A stretch of DNA of 64,000 bases. Origin: Bacteroidota bacterium. Lineage in GTDB: Bacteria > Bacteroidota > Bacteroidia > Cytophagales > Cyclobacteriaceae. Shown here piece after piece: positions 33,512 to 43,265 of the stretch. A program made the position numbers and the translations under genes. Location of the stretch: contig JACPVX010000044.1 in the NCBI GenBank assembly GCA_016191555.1, forward strand, positions 62,001 through 126,000, written 5' to 3'. Position 1 is the stretch's first letter. Each line of letters opens with the position of its first letter. A model generated the notes under the pieces. The model was given only the letters and a program-made list of their open reading frames with translations, was not told the origin of the DNA and ran no database searches.

Positions 33512-34516
33512 ATGGCGAAAGTAACGATAGACGGAATTGAGATTGAAGTGGCAGATGGCACCACCATTTTGAATGCCGCGCGTCAGTTAGGCGGAGCATC
33601 CGTTCCTCCGGCCATGTGTTATTATTCGAGTTTGAAAGGCAGTGGAGGAAAGTGCCGCGTGTGTTTGGTGAAAGTAGCGCAAGGCTCCAGCAAAGATCCT
33701 CGCCCTATTCCGAAGCTGGTGGCATCGTGCTCAACACCTGTGGCAGACGGTATGGTGGTACAAAACCTGACTTCACCCGAAGTATTGGAAGCGCGCAAAG
33801 GAGTAGTTGAATTTTTATTGATCAATCACCCGCTAGATTGCCCCGTGTGCGATCAGGCAGGCGAGTGCGATTTGCAAAATCTGGCCTACGAGCATGGCGC
33901 TTCGACTACGCGTTATGAAGAAGAGCGCAGAACATTTGAGAAAATAGATATTGGTGATAAGATCAAGTTGCACATGACGCGCTGCATCTTGTGCTATCGC
34001 TGCACGATGGTGGCCAATCAACTCACCGATAACCGCGTGCATGGTGTGTTGAACCGGGGCGATGCTTCCGAGATCAGCACGTACATTGAAAAAGCAGTGG
34101 ACAATGATTTCTCCGGCAACATGATTGATGTTTGCCCGGTAGGTGCATTAACCGATAAAACCTTCCGCTTCAAAAGCAGAGTGTGGTTTACCAAGCCGAT
34201 GGATGCACACCGTTCATGCACCAAGTGCAGTGGCAAGACAGTGTTGTGGATGAAAGACAATGAGGTGCTTCGCGTAACTGCTCGCAAAGATCAATACGGT
34301 GAGGTGAAAGAATTTATCTGTAACGAGTGCCGCTACGATCATAAAAATGCAGCCGACTGGACGATTGAAGGCCCACGCCACATCGATCGTCATTCAGTCA
34401 TTGCTCAAAATCATTATGAGAAAACAGATTTGTTGACATTGAAAAAAGAAATTGAACGGCAGATCGAATTCCAAAAAGGAAAACCATTGCCGTTGGCATT
34501 GGATGAGAAGAAGTAG
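33512..34516 (+). CDS. nuoG: NADH-quinone oxidoreductase subunit G, short form
   Basis: The 334-aa protein has an N-terminal [2Fe-2S] domain (CYYSSLKGSGGKCRVC), a His-Cys [4Fe-4S] segment (HPLDCPVCDQAGEC), a further CILCYRC...CPVGAL cluster and a CTKC...CNEC cluster motif near residues 230-275. It stops there, whereas Escherichia coli NuoG (about 900 aa) continues into a large molybdopterin-oxidoreductase-like domain. The next gene does not supply this domain, so it is absent, not split. The electron-transfer clusters are retained. Confidence 0.92.
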   Translation: MAKVTIDGIEIEVADGTTILNAARQLGGASVPPAMCYYSSLKGSGGKCRVCLVKVAQGSSKDPRPIPKLVASCSTPVADGMVVQNLTSPEVLEARKGVVEFLLINHPLDCPVCDQAGECDLQNLAYEHGASTTRYEEERRTFEKIDIGDKIKLHMTRCILCYRCTMVANQLTDNRVHGVLNRGDASEISTYIEKAVDNDFSGNMIDVCPVGALTDKTFRFKSRVWFTKPMDAHRSCTKCSGKTVLWMKDNEVLRVTARKDQYGEVKEFICNECRYDHKNAADWTIEGPRHIDRHSVIAQNHYEKTDLLTLKKEIERQIEFQKGKPLPLALDEKK

Positions 34517-34616
34517 TTAGGACTTAGGACTTGAGACTTAGGGTTTTTGATTTAGGATTTATTCAGAAGTTGTCAATTGTGGTTTGTCAATTGTCAATTT
34601 TTATAAAAAAGATAAG
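34517..34616. repeat. Simple-repeat spacer between nuoG and nuoH
   Basis: It contains repeated words GACTTAGG/GACTTGAG (about 34519-34546) and then TTGTCAATT three times (about 34570-34599). No ORF. The nuoH frame extends into it only through a TTG, which I reject as start. Confidence 0.6.
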
Positions 34617-35660
34617 ATGACGCTTTTGCTTTTTAAGGTACTATTAATTCTAGCGGTATTTGCCATTTCATTATTCATGGCAGCGTACTCTACCTATGCC
34701 GAGCGCAAAGTAGCGGCCTTCATGCAAGACCGCCTCGGTCCCGATCGTGCGGGTCCGTTTGGGTTGCTTCAACCTCTTGCCGATGGGTTGAAATTGTTCA
34801 TGAAAGAAGAGATCACACCCGAGGTCTCCAATAAATTTTTGTTTGTACTCGGCCCAAGTCTTTTTATGATCACCGCATTGATGACAGGCGTGGTGATTCC
34901 GTGGGGAAATCTGCTCAACATCGATGGCATCAATTACAGCCTTCAAATCACCGACATCAATATTGGTATCCTTTATGTGTTTGGCGTGGTTTCTATCGGA
35001 GTGTATGGAATTATGATTGGCGGTTGGGCCTCCAACAATAAATTTTCCTTGCTCGGTGCGATTCGTGCTTCGGCACAAATGATCAGCTACGAAGTAGCGA
35101 TGGGGCTTTCGATTATCGCATTGGTGATGATGACCGGAACGCTAAGTCTGAAAGAAATTTGTGAATATCAGGCAGGCGGTGTAGGTGGTAACTGGAACTT
35201 TTGGAATGTCGTATATCAGCCTCTCAGCTTTTTGATTTTTATGATTTGCGCTTTCGCGGAATGTAACCGTGCTCCGTTCGACTTGCCTGAGTGCGAAACA
35301 GAATTAGTTGGAGGTTATCATACCGAGTTCAGTAGCATGAAGCTCGGATTGTATTTGTTTGCCGAATACATCAACATGTTCATTTCATCGGCTACCATGG
35401 CTACGCTGTTTTTTGGTGGATATAATTTTCCGTTCATGCACGACTTGGGCTTGAGCCAGAATGCGATTACGATCATTGGTACTGGGGTGCTGTTTGGTAA
35501 AATTATTTTCTTCATTTTCTTTTTCATGTGGATACGCTGGACCATCCCACGCTTCCGCTACGATCAGTTAATGAATCTAGGATGGAAAGGCTTGTTGCCT
35601 TTGGCCATCGGTAATTTGTTGATAACCGGATTATTCATTTTGTTAAACAATCGAGGCTAG
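34617..35660 (+). CDS. nuoH: NADH-quinone oxidoreductase subunit H
   Basis: The 347-aa subunit has eight to nine transmembrane helices and connects the peripheral and membrane arms. AERKVAAFMQDRLGPDRAGPFGLLQPLADG near the N-terminus and the acidic loop AECNRAPFDLPECETELVGGYHTEF are diagnostic. ATG 34617 is chosen as start, because an upstream TTG lies in the repeat spacer. Confidence 0.96.
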   Translation: MTLLLFKVLLILAVFAISLFMAAYSTYAERKVAAFMQDRLGPDRAGPFGLLQPLADGLKLFMKEEITPEVSNKFLFVLGPSLFMITALMTGVVIPWGNLLNIDGINYSLQITDINIGILYVFGVVSIGVYGIMIGGWASNNKFSLLGAIRASAQMISYEVAMGLSIIALVMMTGTLSLKEICEYQAGGVGGNWNFWNVVYQPLSFLIFMICAFAECNRAPFDLPECETELVGGYHTEFSSMKLGLYLFAEYINMFISSATMATLFFGGYNFPFMHDLGLSQNAITIIGTGVLFGKIIFFIFFFMWIRWTIPRFRYDQLMNLGWKGLLPLAIGNLLITGLFILLNNRG

Positions 35661-36229
35661 TGGAGCGATTAACCAACCGATCGAAAATTGTTTCCGACAA
35701 GAAGATGACCTTCCTAGAGAAGATTTATCTTCCTGCTATCCTTTCGGGAATCATGATCACCATCAAGCACATGTTTAAGAAGCATGCTACGGTGCGTTAT
35801 CCGGAGAAGACCCGTGAGTTTAGCGAGATCTATCGCGGCATGCACGTGTTGAAGCGCGATGACAAAGGAGCAGAGCGCTGCACTGCTTGTGGATTGTGTG
35901 CCGTTGCGTGTCCGGCCGAAGCCATTACGATGGTAGCAGCCGAAAGAAATAAAGGTGAAGAGAATTTGTACCGAGAAGAGAAGTATGCGGCCAAATATGA
36001 GATCAACATGCTTCGGTGCATTTTCTGCGGACTGTGTGAAGAGGCTTGCCCGAAAGAAGCAATTTTCTTAACCGATCGAATTGTAACTACCGATTATGGT
36101 CGCGATGAATTCATTTATGGAAAAGATAAATTGGTGGAGCCGGTAAACGCGCGCATCGATGTCACCAAACGCCAGACTCCGGAAGTATTGGAGTTCAAAC
36201 AACAGAAAAAACTTTCGCACAACCGATAA
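35660..36229 (+). CDS. nuoI: NADH-quinone oxidoreductase subunit I
   Basis: A 189-aa ferredoxin-type subunit with two [4Fe-4S] motifs, CTACGLCAVACP and CIFCGLCEEACP. The GTG start shares its first G with the nuoH TAG stop; the N-terminal LTNRSK stretch seems conserved in relatives as I recall, which favours it over the ATG at 35705. Adjacent nuoJ starts 1 base after the stop. Confidence 0.94.
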   Translation: MERLTNRSKIVSDKKMTFLEKIYLPAILSGIMITIKHMFKKHATVRYPEKTREFSEIYRGMHVLKRDDKGAERCTACGLCAVACPAEAITMVAAERNKGEENLYREEKYAAKYEINMLRCIFCGLCEEACPKEAIFLTDRIVTTDYGRDEFIYGKDKLVEPVNARIDVTKRQTPEVLEFKQQKKLSHNR

Positions 36230-36230
36230 G

Positions 36231-36746
36231 ATGGAATTCACGAATAACCTGTTTTACTTTTTGTCTTTTGTGGCGGTGCTCAGCGCGCTGATGGTGGTGT
36301 TTTCGAAAAACCCGGTGCACAGCGTGTTGTATCTGATTATCACTTTTTTTGCGATAGCCGGACACTATATATTATTGAATGCGCAATTTCTCGCAGCTGT
36401 CCATGTGATTGTATATGCCGGAGCGATCATGGTTTTGTTCCTGTATGTAATCATGTTACTCAACTTGAACCAGGAAACAGAGCCACATAAATCCACTTTA
36501 ATCAAATTAGCGGCCGCCATTAGTGCTGGCTTGTTGTTGGTAGTTTTTGTCGGATCGATCCGCGGCAGCGAACAAATGATGGTGCAACCTCAGCAGGTGG
36601 AAGTAGGCTCGGTGAAAGACATGGGCCGAGTATTGTTTAAAGAATTTTTGTTGCCCTTCGAAATATCTTCGGTGCTTTTGTTGGTAGCAATGATCGGTGC
36701 CGTGATGTTGGGGAAAAATGAAGAAGAGGGGAAGAATGCCTCGTAG
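36231..36746 (+). CDS. nuoJ: NADH-quinone oxidoreductase subunit J
   Basis: A 171-aa membrane subunit with five helices. VYAGAIMVLFLYVIMLL (third helix with the pi-bulge region) and the final VLLLVAMIGAVMLGK are typical. The frame is open further upstream inside nuoI, but ATG 36231 directly after nuoI is the natural start. Confidence 0.95.
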   Translation: MEFTNNLFYFLSFVAVLSALMVVFSKNPVHSVLYLIITFFAIAGHYILLNAQFLAAVHVIVYAGAIMVLFLYVIMLLNLNQETEPHKSTLIKLAAAISAGLLLVVFVGSIRGSEQMMVQPQQVEVGSVKDMGRVLFKEFLLPFEISSVLLLVAMIGAVMLGKNEEEGKNAS

Positions 36747-36751
36747 TTTAA

Positions 36752-37534
36752 ATGGATAGATTTATAAAAATATTGGCTATCATCAACGGCATCGTCATAC
36801 CGATCTTTGTCGTGTTTTTCATTTACAGCTATTATGCGAGCCGATCAAACGACTACTATCCAAGTGAACCCGAAAGTATCATTGTAGGAGACGAACTGGA
36901 TAAGGCAAAAAGAGATAGTCTGGTTCTTCAGGGAGTTAGTTATGAGGAACCCATGCGAATTTATAATTCGGCTAACATGCTTCTGGCTGTTTCTGCTTTG
37001 ACGTATCAGGAAGCCAAAGACGCAAAAATAGCGAAGAGCAGTGCAGGTGATTTTGATGCTAGTAATTTTAACTATGTAAATGTTTTGTTTTTGAACAAAG
37101 ACTACGAACCCATCGGTAAGCTTTTGGATCGAAAGGCTTCGATTGCTGAAATATCCGAACCTGGCACTCCGATTCATTTTGGTTTTAATAGGAATGAAGA
37201 AATCGATACAACTTTTAAAAACATAGCTTACCGTATTGGATTTGAGGATACCAATAAAGATGGAAAACTAAACGCTGAAGATGATCACGATCTTTATATT
37301 TCAGATTTGAGCGGCAAACATTTAAAGCAGGTCACCGCCAACAAGCATGTTATTCAATACTACTTTATAGATTCGAACAAGGAGATGTTTATTCAATACA
37401 AAGATCGAAACGGTCTACGAGATGAGTACAATCCTTTGAAGTTCGGCTTGTACACTATTTCAACCGGTGTATTCAAAGAATTGAAAAACATACAGAAAGA
37501 ACTGATAGAAATAGAAAAACAGCTGGCTAAGTAA
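36752..37534 (+). CDS. Membrane-anchored hypothetical protein inserted in the nuo operon
   Basis: The 260-aa protein has one N-terminal transmembrane helix (about 7-27) and a soluble domain predicted to face the periplasm. Residues about 168-181 contain DTNKDGKLNAEDD, a match to the D-x-N-x-D-G calcium-loop pattern of EF-hand/dockerin type. Strand-rich stretches (DLYISDLSGKHLKQVTANKHVIQYYF) recall propeller-like repeats. It lies 5 bp after nuoJ and 24 bp before nuoK in the same direction, so it must be co-transcribed with nuo genes. It is not a known complex I subunit; it could be an accessory factor or a chance insertion. Confidence 0.7.
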   Translation: MDRFIKILAIINGIVIPIFVVFFIYSYYASRSNDYYPSEPESIIVGDELDKAKRDSLVLQGVSYEEPMRIYNSANMLLAVSALTYQEAKDAKIAKSSAGDFDASNFNYVNVLFLNKDYEPIGKLLDRKASIAEISEPGTPIHFGFNRNEEIDTTFKNIAYRIGFEDTNKDGKLNAEDDHDLYISDLSGKHLKQVTANKHVIQYYFIDSNKEMFIQYKDRNGLRDEYNPLKFGLYTISTGVFKELKNIQKELIEIEKQLAK

Positions 37535-37558
37535 TCGCTATGCGATAAAAAGAAGAAA

Positions 37559-37876
37559 ATGAAAACCGCACAAGGAATACCACTCGATTATTACCTCTGG
37601 CTCAGCGCAGCACTTTTCACCATTGGCGTGTTAGGCGTTTTGTATCGCAGAAATGCTATTGTCATCTTTATGTGTATTGAGTTGATGCTAAATGCAGTGA
37701 ATTTGTTGCTGGTAGCTTTTTCAAATTACTACAGCGATGCGTCAGGGCAGGTATTCGTATTTTTTATCATGGCCGTAGCGGCTGCCGAAGTAGCAGTGGG
37801 GCTCGCGATTTTGATGCTGATGTATCGCAATACAAAAACAACGGATATTAATATTTTGAACCGATTGAAATGGTAA
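37559..37876 (+). CDS. nuoK: NADH-quinone oxidoreductase subunit K
   Basis: A 105-aa, three-helix membrane subunit. [18 protein letters not shown] carries the conserved helix-2 Glu needed for proton transfer, and [17 protein letters not shown] the second one. It overlaps nuoL by 7 bases. Confidence 0.95.
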   Translation: MKTAQGIPLDYYLWLSAALFTIGVLGVLYRRNAIVIFMCIELMLNAVNLLLVAFSNYYSDASGQVFVFFIMAVAAAEVAVGLAILMLMYRNTKTTDINILNRLKW

Positions 37877-39786
37877 GCACGAGTACTCTGATAAGTTTGG
37901 TTCCACTTTTCCCTTTGCTGGGCTTTTTGCTCATTGCGCTGAATGCCAATCGTCTTTCAAAAGGAGTGACGGCTGTCGTTGCGAGCGGTGCCGTGTTGAT
38001 TTCGTTCGTGATTTCGGTGGTTTTGTTTTTCAACTTGCTTTCACTCGCTCCAGATCAGCGCGGTCTCCATGTAGAGTTGTTCACCTGGATCGCCACCGGA
38101 AAATTTTCAGCATCCATTAGCTTTCTAGTCGATCCGCTTTCTTCGTTGATGTTGCTCATTATAACCGGTGTCGGCTTTTTGATTCATGTGTATTCCATCG
38201 GTTACATGCATGACGATGAAGGACACAATCGTTTTTTCTCTTACCTGAATTTGTTCGTCTTCTTCATGCTCTTGTTGGTGATGGGCTCCAACTACCTGTT
38301 GATGTTTGTAGGCTGGGAAGGCGTGGGCTTGTGTTCCTACTTGCTTATCGGATTCTGGTTTAAGAATAACGATTACACCGCTGCGGCCAATAAAGCCTTT
38401 ATCATGAACCGCATTGGCGATTTGGGTTTGATCGTAGCAGTGATTCTCATCTTCGTTCAGTTTGGTAGCATTGAGTATTCAAATGTGTTGAGTGCAGCAG
38501 CGTCTGCTGGTGGTTCAGAAATTCTTACGCTCATTACAATTTTACTCTTTGTTGGCGCAATGGGAAAAAGCGCACAGATTCCATTATACACTTGGCTTCC
38601 CGATGCAATGGCCGGACCTACACCTGTTTCTGCGTTGATCCACGCTGCTACGATGGTAACAGCCGGTATCTACATGGTGGTGAGAAATAATATTTTATAT
38701 ACGCTTTCGCCAACCAGCATGGGATTGATTTTGTTAATAGGAATCATCACCGCACTTTTTGCTGCCACCATCGCGTTGGTACAAACAGATATTAAGAAAG
38801 TGTTGGCGTACTCAACCGTTAGTCAACTCGGATTAATGTTCGTGGCATTAGGGCTAGGTGCTTACACAAGCGGTATCTTTCACATGGCTACGCATGCGTT
38901 CTTCAAGGCATTGTTATTCCTTGCTGCTGGCAGCGTGATTCATGGGCTGCAAGGCGAACAAGATATTCGTCAGATGGGAGGGCTACGAAAATATCTTCCC
39001 ATTACCTATGCCGTTTTCTTTATTGGAGTACTCGCTATTTCGGGCATTCCACCTTTTGCAGGATTCTTTTCAAAAGATGAAATTTTAGCCAAAGCATTTG
39101 AACACAGCATCGTAATCTGGGCCCTGGTTCTGCTCACTTCTTTGCTCACTGCATTTTATATGTTCCGGTTGTTGTTCCTCACTTTTTTCGGAAAGGCACG
39201 AGCAACGGCAGAAGTGGTGAGCCATATTCACGAGTCTCCTTCTTCTATGACCATTCCGTTGATGGCGTTGGCGTTGTTATCCGTGGTTGGTGGATTGATG
39301 GGCGTGCCGGAAGTATTAGGTGGAAACAATGCATTGTCCAATTTCTTAGAGCCGTTGGTTGCTACTTCCAACACGCATTTTGCTGAGCATGCCTCATCGC
39401 ATACCACTGAATTGGGATTGATGGCAATTGTGGTTACGTTGACGATCGTGATGATTGTTGCTGCTTATGTTCGCTACGTATCTCGCAAGCATGTGCCGGC
39501 TGCCAATGAAAAGAATGTAAGTGCATTACAACGCACCATTTTGCATAAGTACTACATCGATGAATTGTACGAGGCTATTGTAGTGAAACCATTATTCGCG
39601 ATGGGAGAGTTTCTGCAGGAATTTATGGAGCGTTTGGGTATCGATGGATTCGTAAACGGCAGCGGCAACGGGGTAGTGGGAGCGAGTCGCTATGTACGAT
39701 TGTTGCAAACCGGAAACATTGGTTTTTATGTTTTCATCATGGTCATTGGTATTGTTTTGATTTTATCAGCAAATCTGTTTTTGTAG
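37870..39786 (+). CDS. nuoL: NADH-quinone oxidoreductase subunit L
   Basis: The 638-aa antiporter-like proton-pumping subunit at the distal end of the membrane arm. The [18 protein letters not shown] motif, [30 protein letters not shown] and the long C-terminal lateral helix region are present. It overlaps nuoK and is followed by nuoM after 1 base. Confidence 0.97.
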   Translation: MVSTSTLISLVPLFPLLGFLLIALNANRLSKGVTAVVASGAVLISFVISVVLFFNLLSLAPDQRGLHVELFTWIATGKFSASISFLVDPLSSLMLLIITGVGFLIHVYSIGYMHDDEGHNRFFSYLNLFVFFMLLLVMGSNYLLMFVGWEGVGLCSYLLIGFWFKNNDYTAAANKAFIMNRIGDLGLIVAVILIFVQFGSIEYSNVLSAAASAGGSEILTLITILLFVGAMGKSAQIPLYTWLPDAMAGPTPVSALIHAATMVTAGIYMVVRNNILYTLSPTSMGLILLIGIITALFAATIALVQTDIKKVLAYSTVSQLGLMFVALGLGAYTSGIFHMATHAFFKALLFLAAGSVIHGLQGEQDIRQMGGLRKYLPITYAVFFIGVLAISGIPPFAGFFSKDEILAKAFEHSIVIWALVLLTSLLTAFYMFRLLFLTFFGKARATAEVVSHIHESPSSMTIPLMALALLSVVGGLMGVPEVLGGNNALSNFLEPLVATSNTHFAEHASSHTTELGLMAIVVTLTIVMIVAAYVRYVSRKHVPAANEKNVSALQRTILHKYYIDELYEAIVVKPLFAMGEFLQEFMERLGIDGFVNGSGNGVVGASRYVRLLQTGNIGFYVFIMVIGIVLILSANLFL

Positions 39787-39787
39787 T

Positions 39788-41260
39788 ATGCTAACGATTT
39801 TTCTCATTGCCTGGCCTCTCATCGCTGCAATCATAATAGCAGTGGTCAAGCAACATGCACGCACCTTGGCGTTGGCTGCTTCTTTGATTGAATTGGTCGC
39901 ATCCATTGTAATGGTCACGTCTTTCATTCCTGATGCCTCCATTCAGTTTAGTGTAGATCTTACATGGATTGCTTCCGCAGGAATTCGATTCTATATTGGC
40001 GTAGATGGAATTAGTTTATTGTTGGTACTGCTGACCACCGTTTTGATGCCGTTGATTATACTCGCATCCTTCACAGCTACGCAAATCAAAAACCCTTCAG
40101 CATTTTATTCGCTCATCCTGGTCATGCAGATGGCTTTGGTGGGTGTGTTCGTGGCACTTGATGGATTTCTGTTTTATATTTTCTGGGAGATGGCGCTTAT
40201 TCCCATCTACTTCATTTGCTTGTTGTGGGGTGGTGATGACCGCGCACGCATCACCTTAAAGTTTTTCATTTACACCTTGGCTGGCAGTTTATTGATGCTT
40301 ATCGCGATGGTGTATTTGTATTTCCACACACCGGGCATGCACCGCTTCGATATTCAGTCGTTGTATGAAGCCGGACGCGCATTGCCGGTAGGTGAACAAT
40401 CAATTTTGTTCTGGGCGTTCTTTATTGCGTTTGCTATCAAGATGCCCGTGTTCCCTTTTCATACCTGGCAACCCGACACGTATCAGGTGGCACCAACTAC
40501 CGGCACAGTACTATTATCAGCCATCATGTTAAAGATGGGAATTTATGGAGTTATTCGTTGGCTCATGCCGATGGTTCCGCTGGGTGTGCAGGAGTGGGGA
40601 ATTACAGCGATGGTTTTATCCGTGGTAGGTGTAGTGTACGCATCGGCGATTGCATTGGTGCAAAACAACAACAAGCGATTGATTGCTTATTCTTCCATTG
40701 CGCACGTGGGATTGATTTCGGCAGGTTTATTTACCATGAGTGCGATCGGTTGGCAGGGCGCGATGATTCAAATGCTCAGTCATGGTCTTACCGTTTTTGG
40801 ATTGTTCTATGTCATTGAAATTATCCATCAGCGTAAAGCCACTCATACGATGAGTGAATTGGGTGGTATTCGTTCGGTGGCGCCTCAGCTCAGCACCGTA
40901 TTTTTAATCATTCTGTTAGGAAGCATCGCACTGCCGTTTACTTCTGGATTTGTGGGTGAATTTTTACTGATTAATTCCCTGGTGCAATATCAAATTGTGA
41001 TGGGTGCTGTAGCCGGACTGACTACAATTTTAGGTGCGGTCTATATGTTGCGGGCTTTCCAAAAAATGATGTTGGGTGAGACTAAATTAGCAGCCAACGA
41101 ATTTCAGGATCTTAGCTTGCGCGAAAAATCAGTTTTGTATCCGGTAGTTGTTTTAGTGATCCTTCTTGGAATTTACCCAGCGCCTTTGTTGGCACTTTCT
41201 GAAGCAGCGGTCAATAATTTGTTATTCACGATCAACGACTATCTCACTTTGCCGAAATAA
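39788..41260 (+). CDS. nuoM: NADH-quinone oxidoreductase subunit M
   Basis: The 490-aa antiporter-like proton-pumping subunit. GVDGISLLLVLLTT, YIFWEMALIPIYFICLLWGG and FPFHTWQPDTYQVAPTTGTVLLSAIMLKMG are typical. nuoN starts 1 base after the stop. Confidence 0.97.
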   Translation: MLTIFLIAWPLIAAIIIAVVKQHARTLALAASLIELVASIVMVTSFIPDASIQFSVDLTWIASAGIRFYIGVDGISLLLVLLTTVLMPLIILASFTATQIKNPSAFYSLILVMQMALVGVFVALDGFLFYIFWEMALIPIYFICLLWGGDDRARITLKFFIYTLAGSLLMLIAMVYLYFHTPGMHRFDIQSLYEAGRALPVGEQSILFWAFFIAFAIKMPVFPFHTWQPDTYQVAPTTGTVLLSAIMLKMGIYGVIRWLMPMVPLGVQEWGITAMVLSVVGVVYASAIALVQNNNKRLIAYSSIAHVGLISAGLFTMSAIGWQGAMIQMLSHGLTVFGLFYVIEIIHQRKATHTMSELGGIRSVAPQLSTVFLIILLGSIALPFTSGFVGEFLLINSLVQYQIVMGAVAGLTTILGAVYMLRAFQKMMLGETKLAANEFQDLSLREKSVLYPVVVLVILLGIYPAPLLALSEAAVNNLLFTINDYLTLPK

Positions 41261-41261
41261 T

Positions 41262-42626
41262 ATGTACTTAATCTATATCATTTGCGGATTGGGAATTGTT
41301 TCGCTGTTGGCGGAAATCTTCAATTTTAAGAAAGCACTGCTTCCTATAATCATGCTTGGGTTATTGGCAGCCATTGGAGTAGCAGCGGTTGGGGAGAACA
41401 CGGGGCTGGCCTTTTCGGGAATGGTATTGTTCGATCGCTTTTCGGTTGTCTATTCTACAATGATCGTAGCAATTGCCTTCTGCTGGTTTTGGATGGCGTA
41501 TTCGTATTTTCACAATCGTCCGTACCTGACTGATCAATCAGCGCTTGTTTTATTCTCTATTGTGGGCGCTGTAATACTCACCGCATTTGCCAACATGGCC
41601 ATGTTGTTTTTAGGAATCGAAATTCTTTCCATTGCATTGTATGCTTTGTCTGGAAGCAAGAAGAACAATCTTTTCTCAACCGAGTCGTCATTCAAATATT
41701 TTTTGATGGGCTCGTTCGCCACCGGATTTTTACTGATGGGTATTGCCTTGGTATACGGAGCTACCGGTTCTTTTGAATTGATGAGCATTCAAACCGCCTC
41801 AACGAACGGAGCTCAACCACTCCCATCTTTTTTCTATGTAGGTGTGCTATTGATTTTAGTGGGCATCTCCTTCAAAGTTTCGGTGGTGCCATTTCATTTC
41901 TGGGCACCCGATGTGTATGAAGGGGCACCGACACCCATTACGGCATTCATGTCTACTATTGTGAAGATGGCAGCATTCGCAGCACTGATACGACTATTTA
42001 CAGTTTGTTTTGCAGCTACCAGCATCACTTGGCTGGTTGTATTTTATGTGATGTGTGTACTTACGCTGCTCGTTTCCAGCGTGTCAGCTGTTTATCAAAG
42101 CAATGTGAAACGCATGTTGGCTTACTCCAGTGTAGGACATGCGGGATACATCTTGATCGCTATCGTGTCAGGTGGAAACGTGGGAGGATTGGTGAGTTAT
42201 TACCTAGCCGGGTATGCCGTTGCATCGCTGATAGCTTTTGCGGTCATTCACCAAATTGAAGAAAGCGGCAGAACGGTATTTCTCAGCGACTTTCAGGGCT
42301 TGTTTCGCAAAAGCCCTTGGCTGGCAGTGAGCATGACGATTGCCTTGCTTTCCTTGGCCGGAATTCCTCCGTTGGCAGGCTTTTTCGGAAAATACTTATT
42401 GCTCACACAAGCTATTGGCAACGGGCATCTCGCCTTGGCGCTGGTTGCCATTTTCACATCCCTGATTGGGGTTTATTATTATTTCAAAGTCATCATTGCC
42501 ATGTACTCGGCTGTCGGTAGTGACCAGAACATCATGATCTCCACTTCACAGAAGGCATTGTTGTTCATTCTGGTGACCCTGGTGGTGGTGCTAGGTGTGT
42601 TCCCGGATTGGTTTACATTCCTTTAG
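41262..42626 (+). CDS. nuoN: NADH-quinone oxidoreductase subunit N
   Basis: The 454-aa third antiporter-like subunit, with PFHFWAPDVYEGAPTPITAFMSTIVKMAAFAAL and the later LAGIPPLAGFFGKYLLL motifs. The frame continues upstream inside nuoM, but ATG 41262 immediately after the nuoM stop is the expected start. It is the last nuo gene; no clear terminator follows. Confidence 0.96.
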   Translation: MYLIYIICGLGIVSLLAEIFNFKKALLPIIMLGLLAAIGVAAVGENTGLAFSGMVLFDRFSVVYSTMIVAIAFCWFWMAYSYFHNRPYLTDQSALVLFSIVGAVILTAFANMAMLFLGIEILSIALYALSGSKKNNLFSTESSFKYFLMGSFATGFLLMGIALVYGATGSFELMSIQTASTNGAQPLPSFFYVGVLLILVGISFKVSVVPFHFWAPDVYEGAPTPITAFMSTIVKMAAFAALIRLFTVCFAATSITWLVVFYVMCVLTLLVSSVSAVYQSNVKRMLAYSSVGHAGYILIAIVSGGNVGGLVSYYLAGYAVASLIAFAVIHQIEESGRTVFLSDFQGLFRKSPWLAVSMTIALLSLAGIPPLAGFFGKYLLLTQAIGNGHLALALVAIFTSLIGVYYYFKVIIAMYSAVGSDQNIMISTSQKALLFILVTLVVVLGVFPDWFTFL

Positions 42627-42683
42627 TCGTTTCTGTGAGCAAGCCACTCGCGTAGAAGAGCGGTTTATTCTGTACAATTTCCA

Positions 42684-42714
42684 TTGGTTTCTTATGATAA
42701 AAATTCTATATTTC
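42684..42714 (+). promoter_or_regulatory. Candidate promoter of the CBS gene
   Basis: TTG at 42685-42687 and TATATTTC at 42707-42714 (one mismatch to TAnnTTTG) are separated by 19 bases. The start codon is 22 bases further on. Confidence 0.5.
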
Positions 42715-42736
42715 ATTCGATTGAAAACCAATTTTT

Positions 42737-43165
42737 ATGGCAAAAGTTAGAAACATATTAGAAGCGAAGGGTCGCGTTGTTTATTCAGTTGAACCTACCG
42801 TAATGGTACTACGAGCCATTGAATTGATGTGCGAGAAAAATATCGGGGGTTTGCTGATTGTCGAGAACGGAAAACTGGCCGGCATTTTTACAGAGCGCGA
42901 TTACGCTCGTAAACTCATTTTGAAAGGCAAGTCATCGAAAGACACTCCGATTGGCGAACTCATGACGCCTAACCCATTCACCGTTTCTCCAGATACAAGC
43001 ATCGATCAGTGTATGCAAATGATGACGGAAAAACACATCCGCCACTTACCGGTAACAGAAGGCGATCAGTTGGTGGGAATGATTTCCATTGGCGATGTGG
43101 TGCGTCAAGTCATTCAAGAACAGAAGTCCATTATCGAGCATTTGGAAAGCTATATTACACAGTAA
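42737..43165 (+). CDS. Tandem CBS-domain protein
   Basis: The 142-aa protein consists of one CBS pair (about 8-65 and 75-135) with GGLLIVENGKLAGIFTERDYARKLIL and HIRHLPVTEGDQLVGMISIGDVVR. Such stand-alone pairs bind adenine nucleotides and regulate partner proteins. It has its own promoter and terminator, so it is a single-gene unit. Confidence 0.92.
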   Translation: MAKVRNILEAKGRVVYSVEPTVMVLRAIELMCEKNIGGLLIVENGKLAGIFTERDYARKLILKGKSSKDTPIGELMTPNPFTVSPDTSIDQCMQMMTEKHIRHLPVTEGDQLVGMISIGDVVRQVIQEQKSIIEHLESYITQ

Positions 43166-43192
43166 AATTTTTAGTTAAGGAAATTAGTATAG

Positions 43193-43219
43193 GCTGCTCA
43201 TTGTGGGCAGCTTTTTTTT
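43193..43219 (+). terminator. Intrinsic terminator after the CBS gene
   Basis: A GCTGC/GCAGC stem (43193-43197 region with 43207-43211 region) around a loop of about 9 bases, directly followed by TTTTTTTT. Confidence 0.85.
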
Positions 43220-43265
43220 GTATCGGGAAGTCTCCGTTCGTTTCAAAAGTTAAACCGATCCTATC

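Noticed and set aside
36159..36230. Upstream extension of nuoJ
   Set aside because: It overlaps the end of nuoI, is basic and unlike NuoJ N-termini; ATG 36231 fits.
41166..41261. Upstream extension of nuoN
   Set aside because: This part lies inside nuoM, and the ATG at 41262 follows the nuoM stop directly as expected for the operon.
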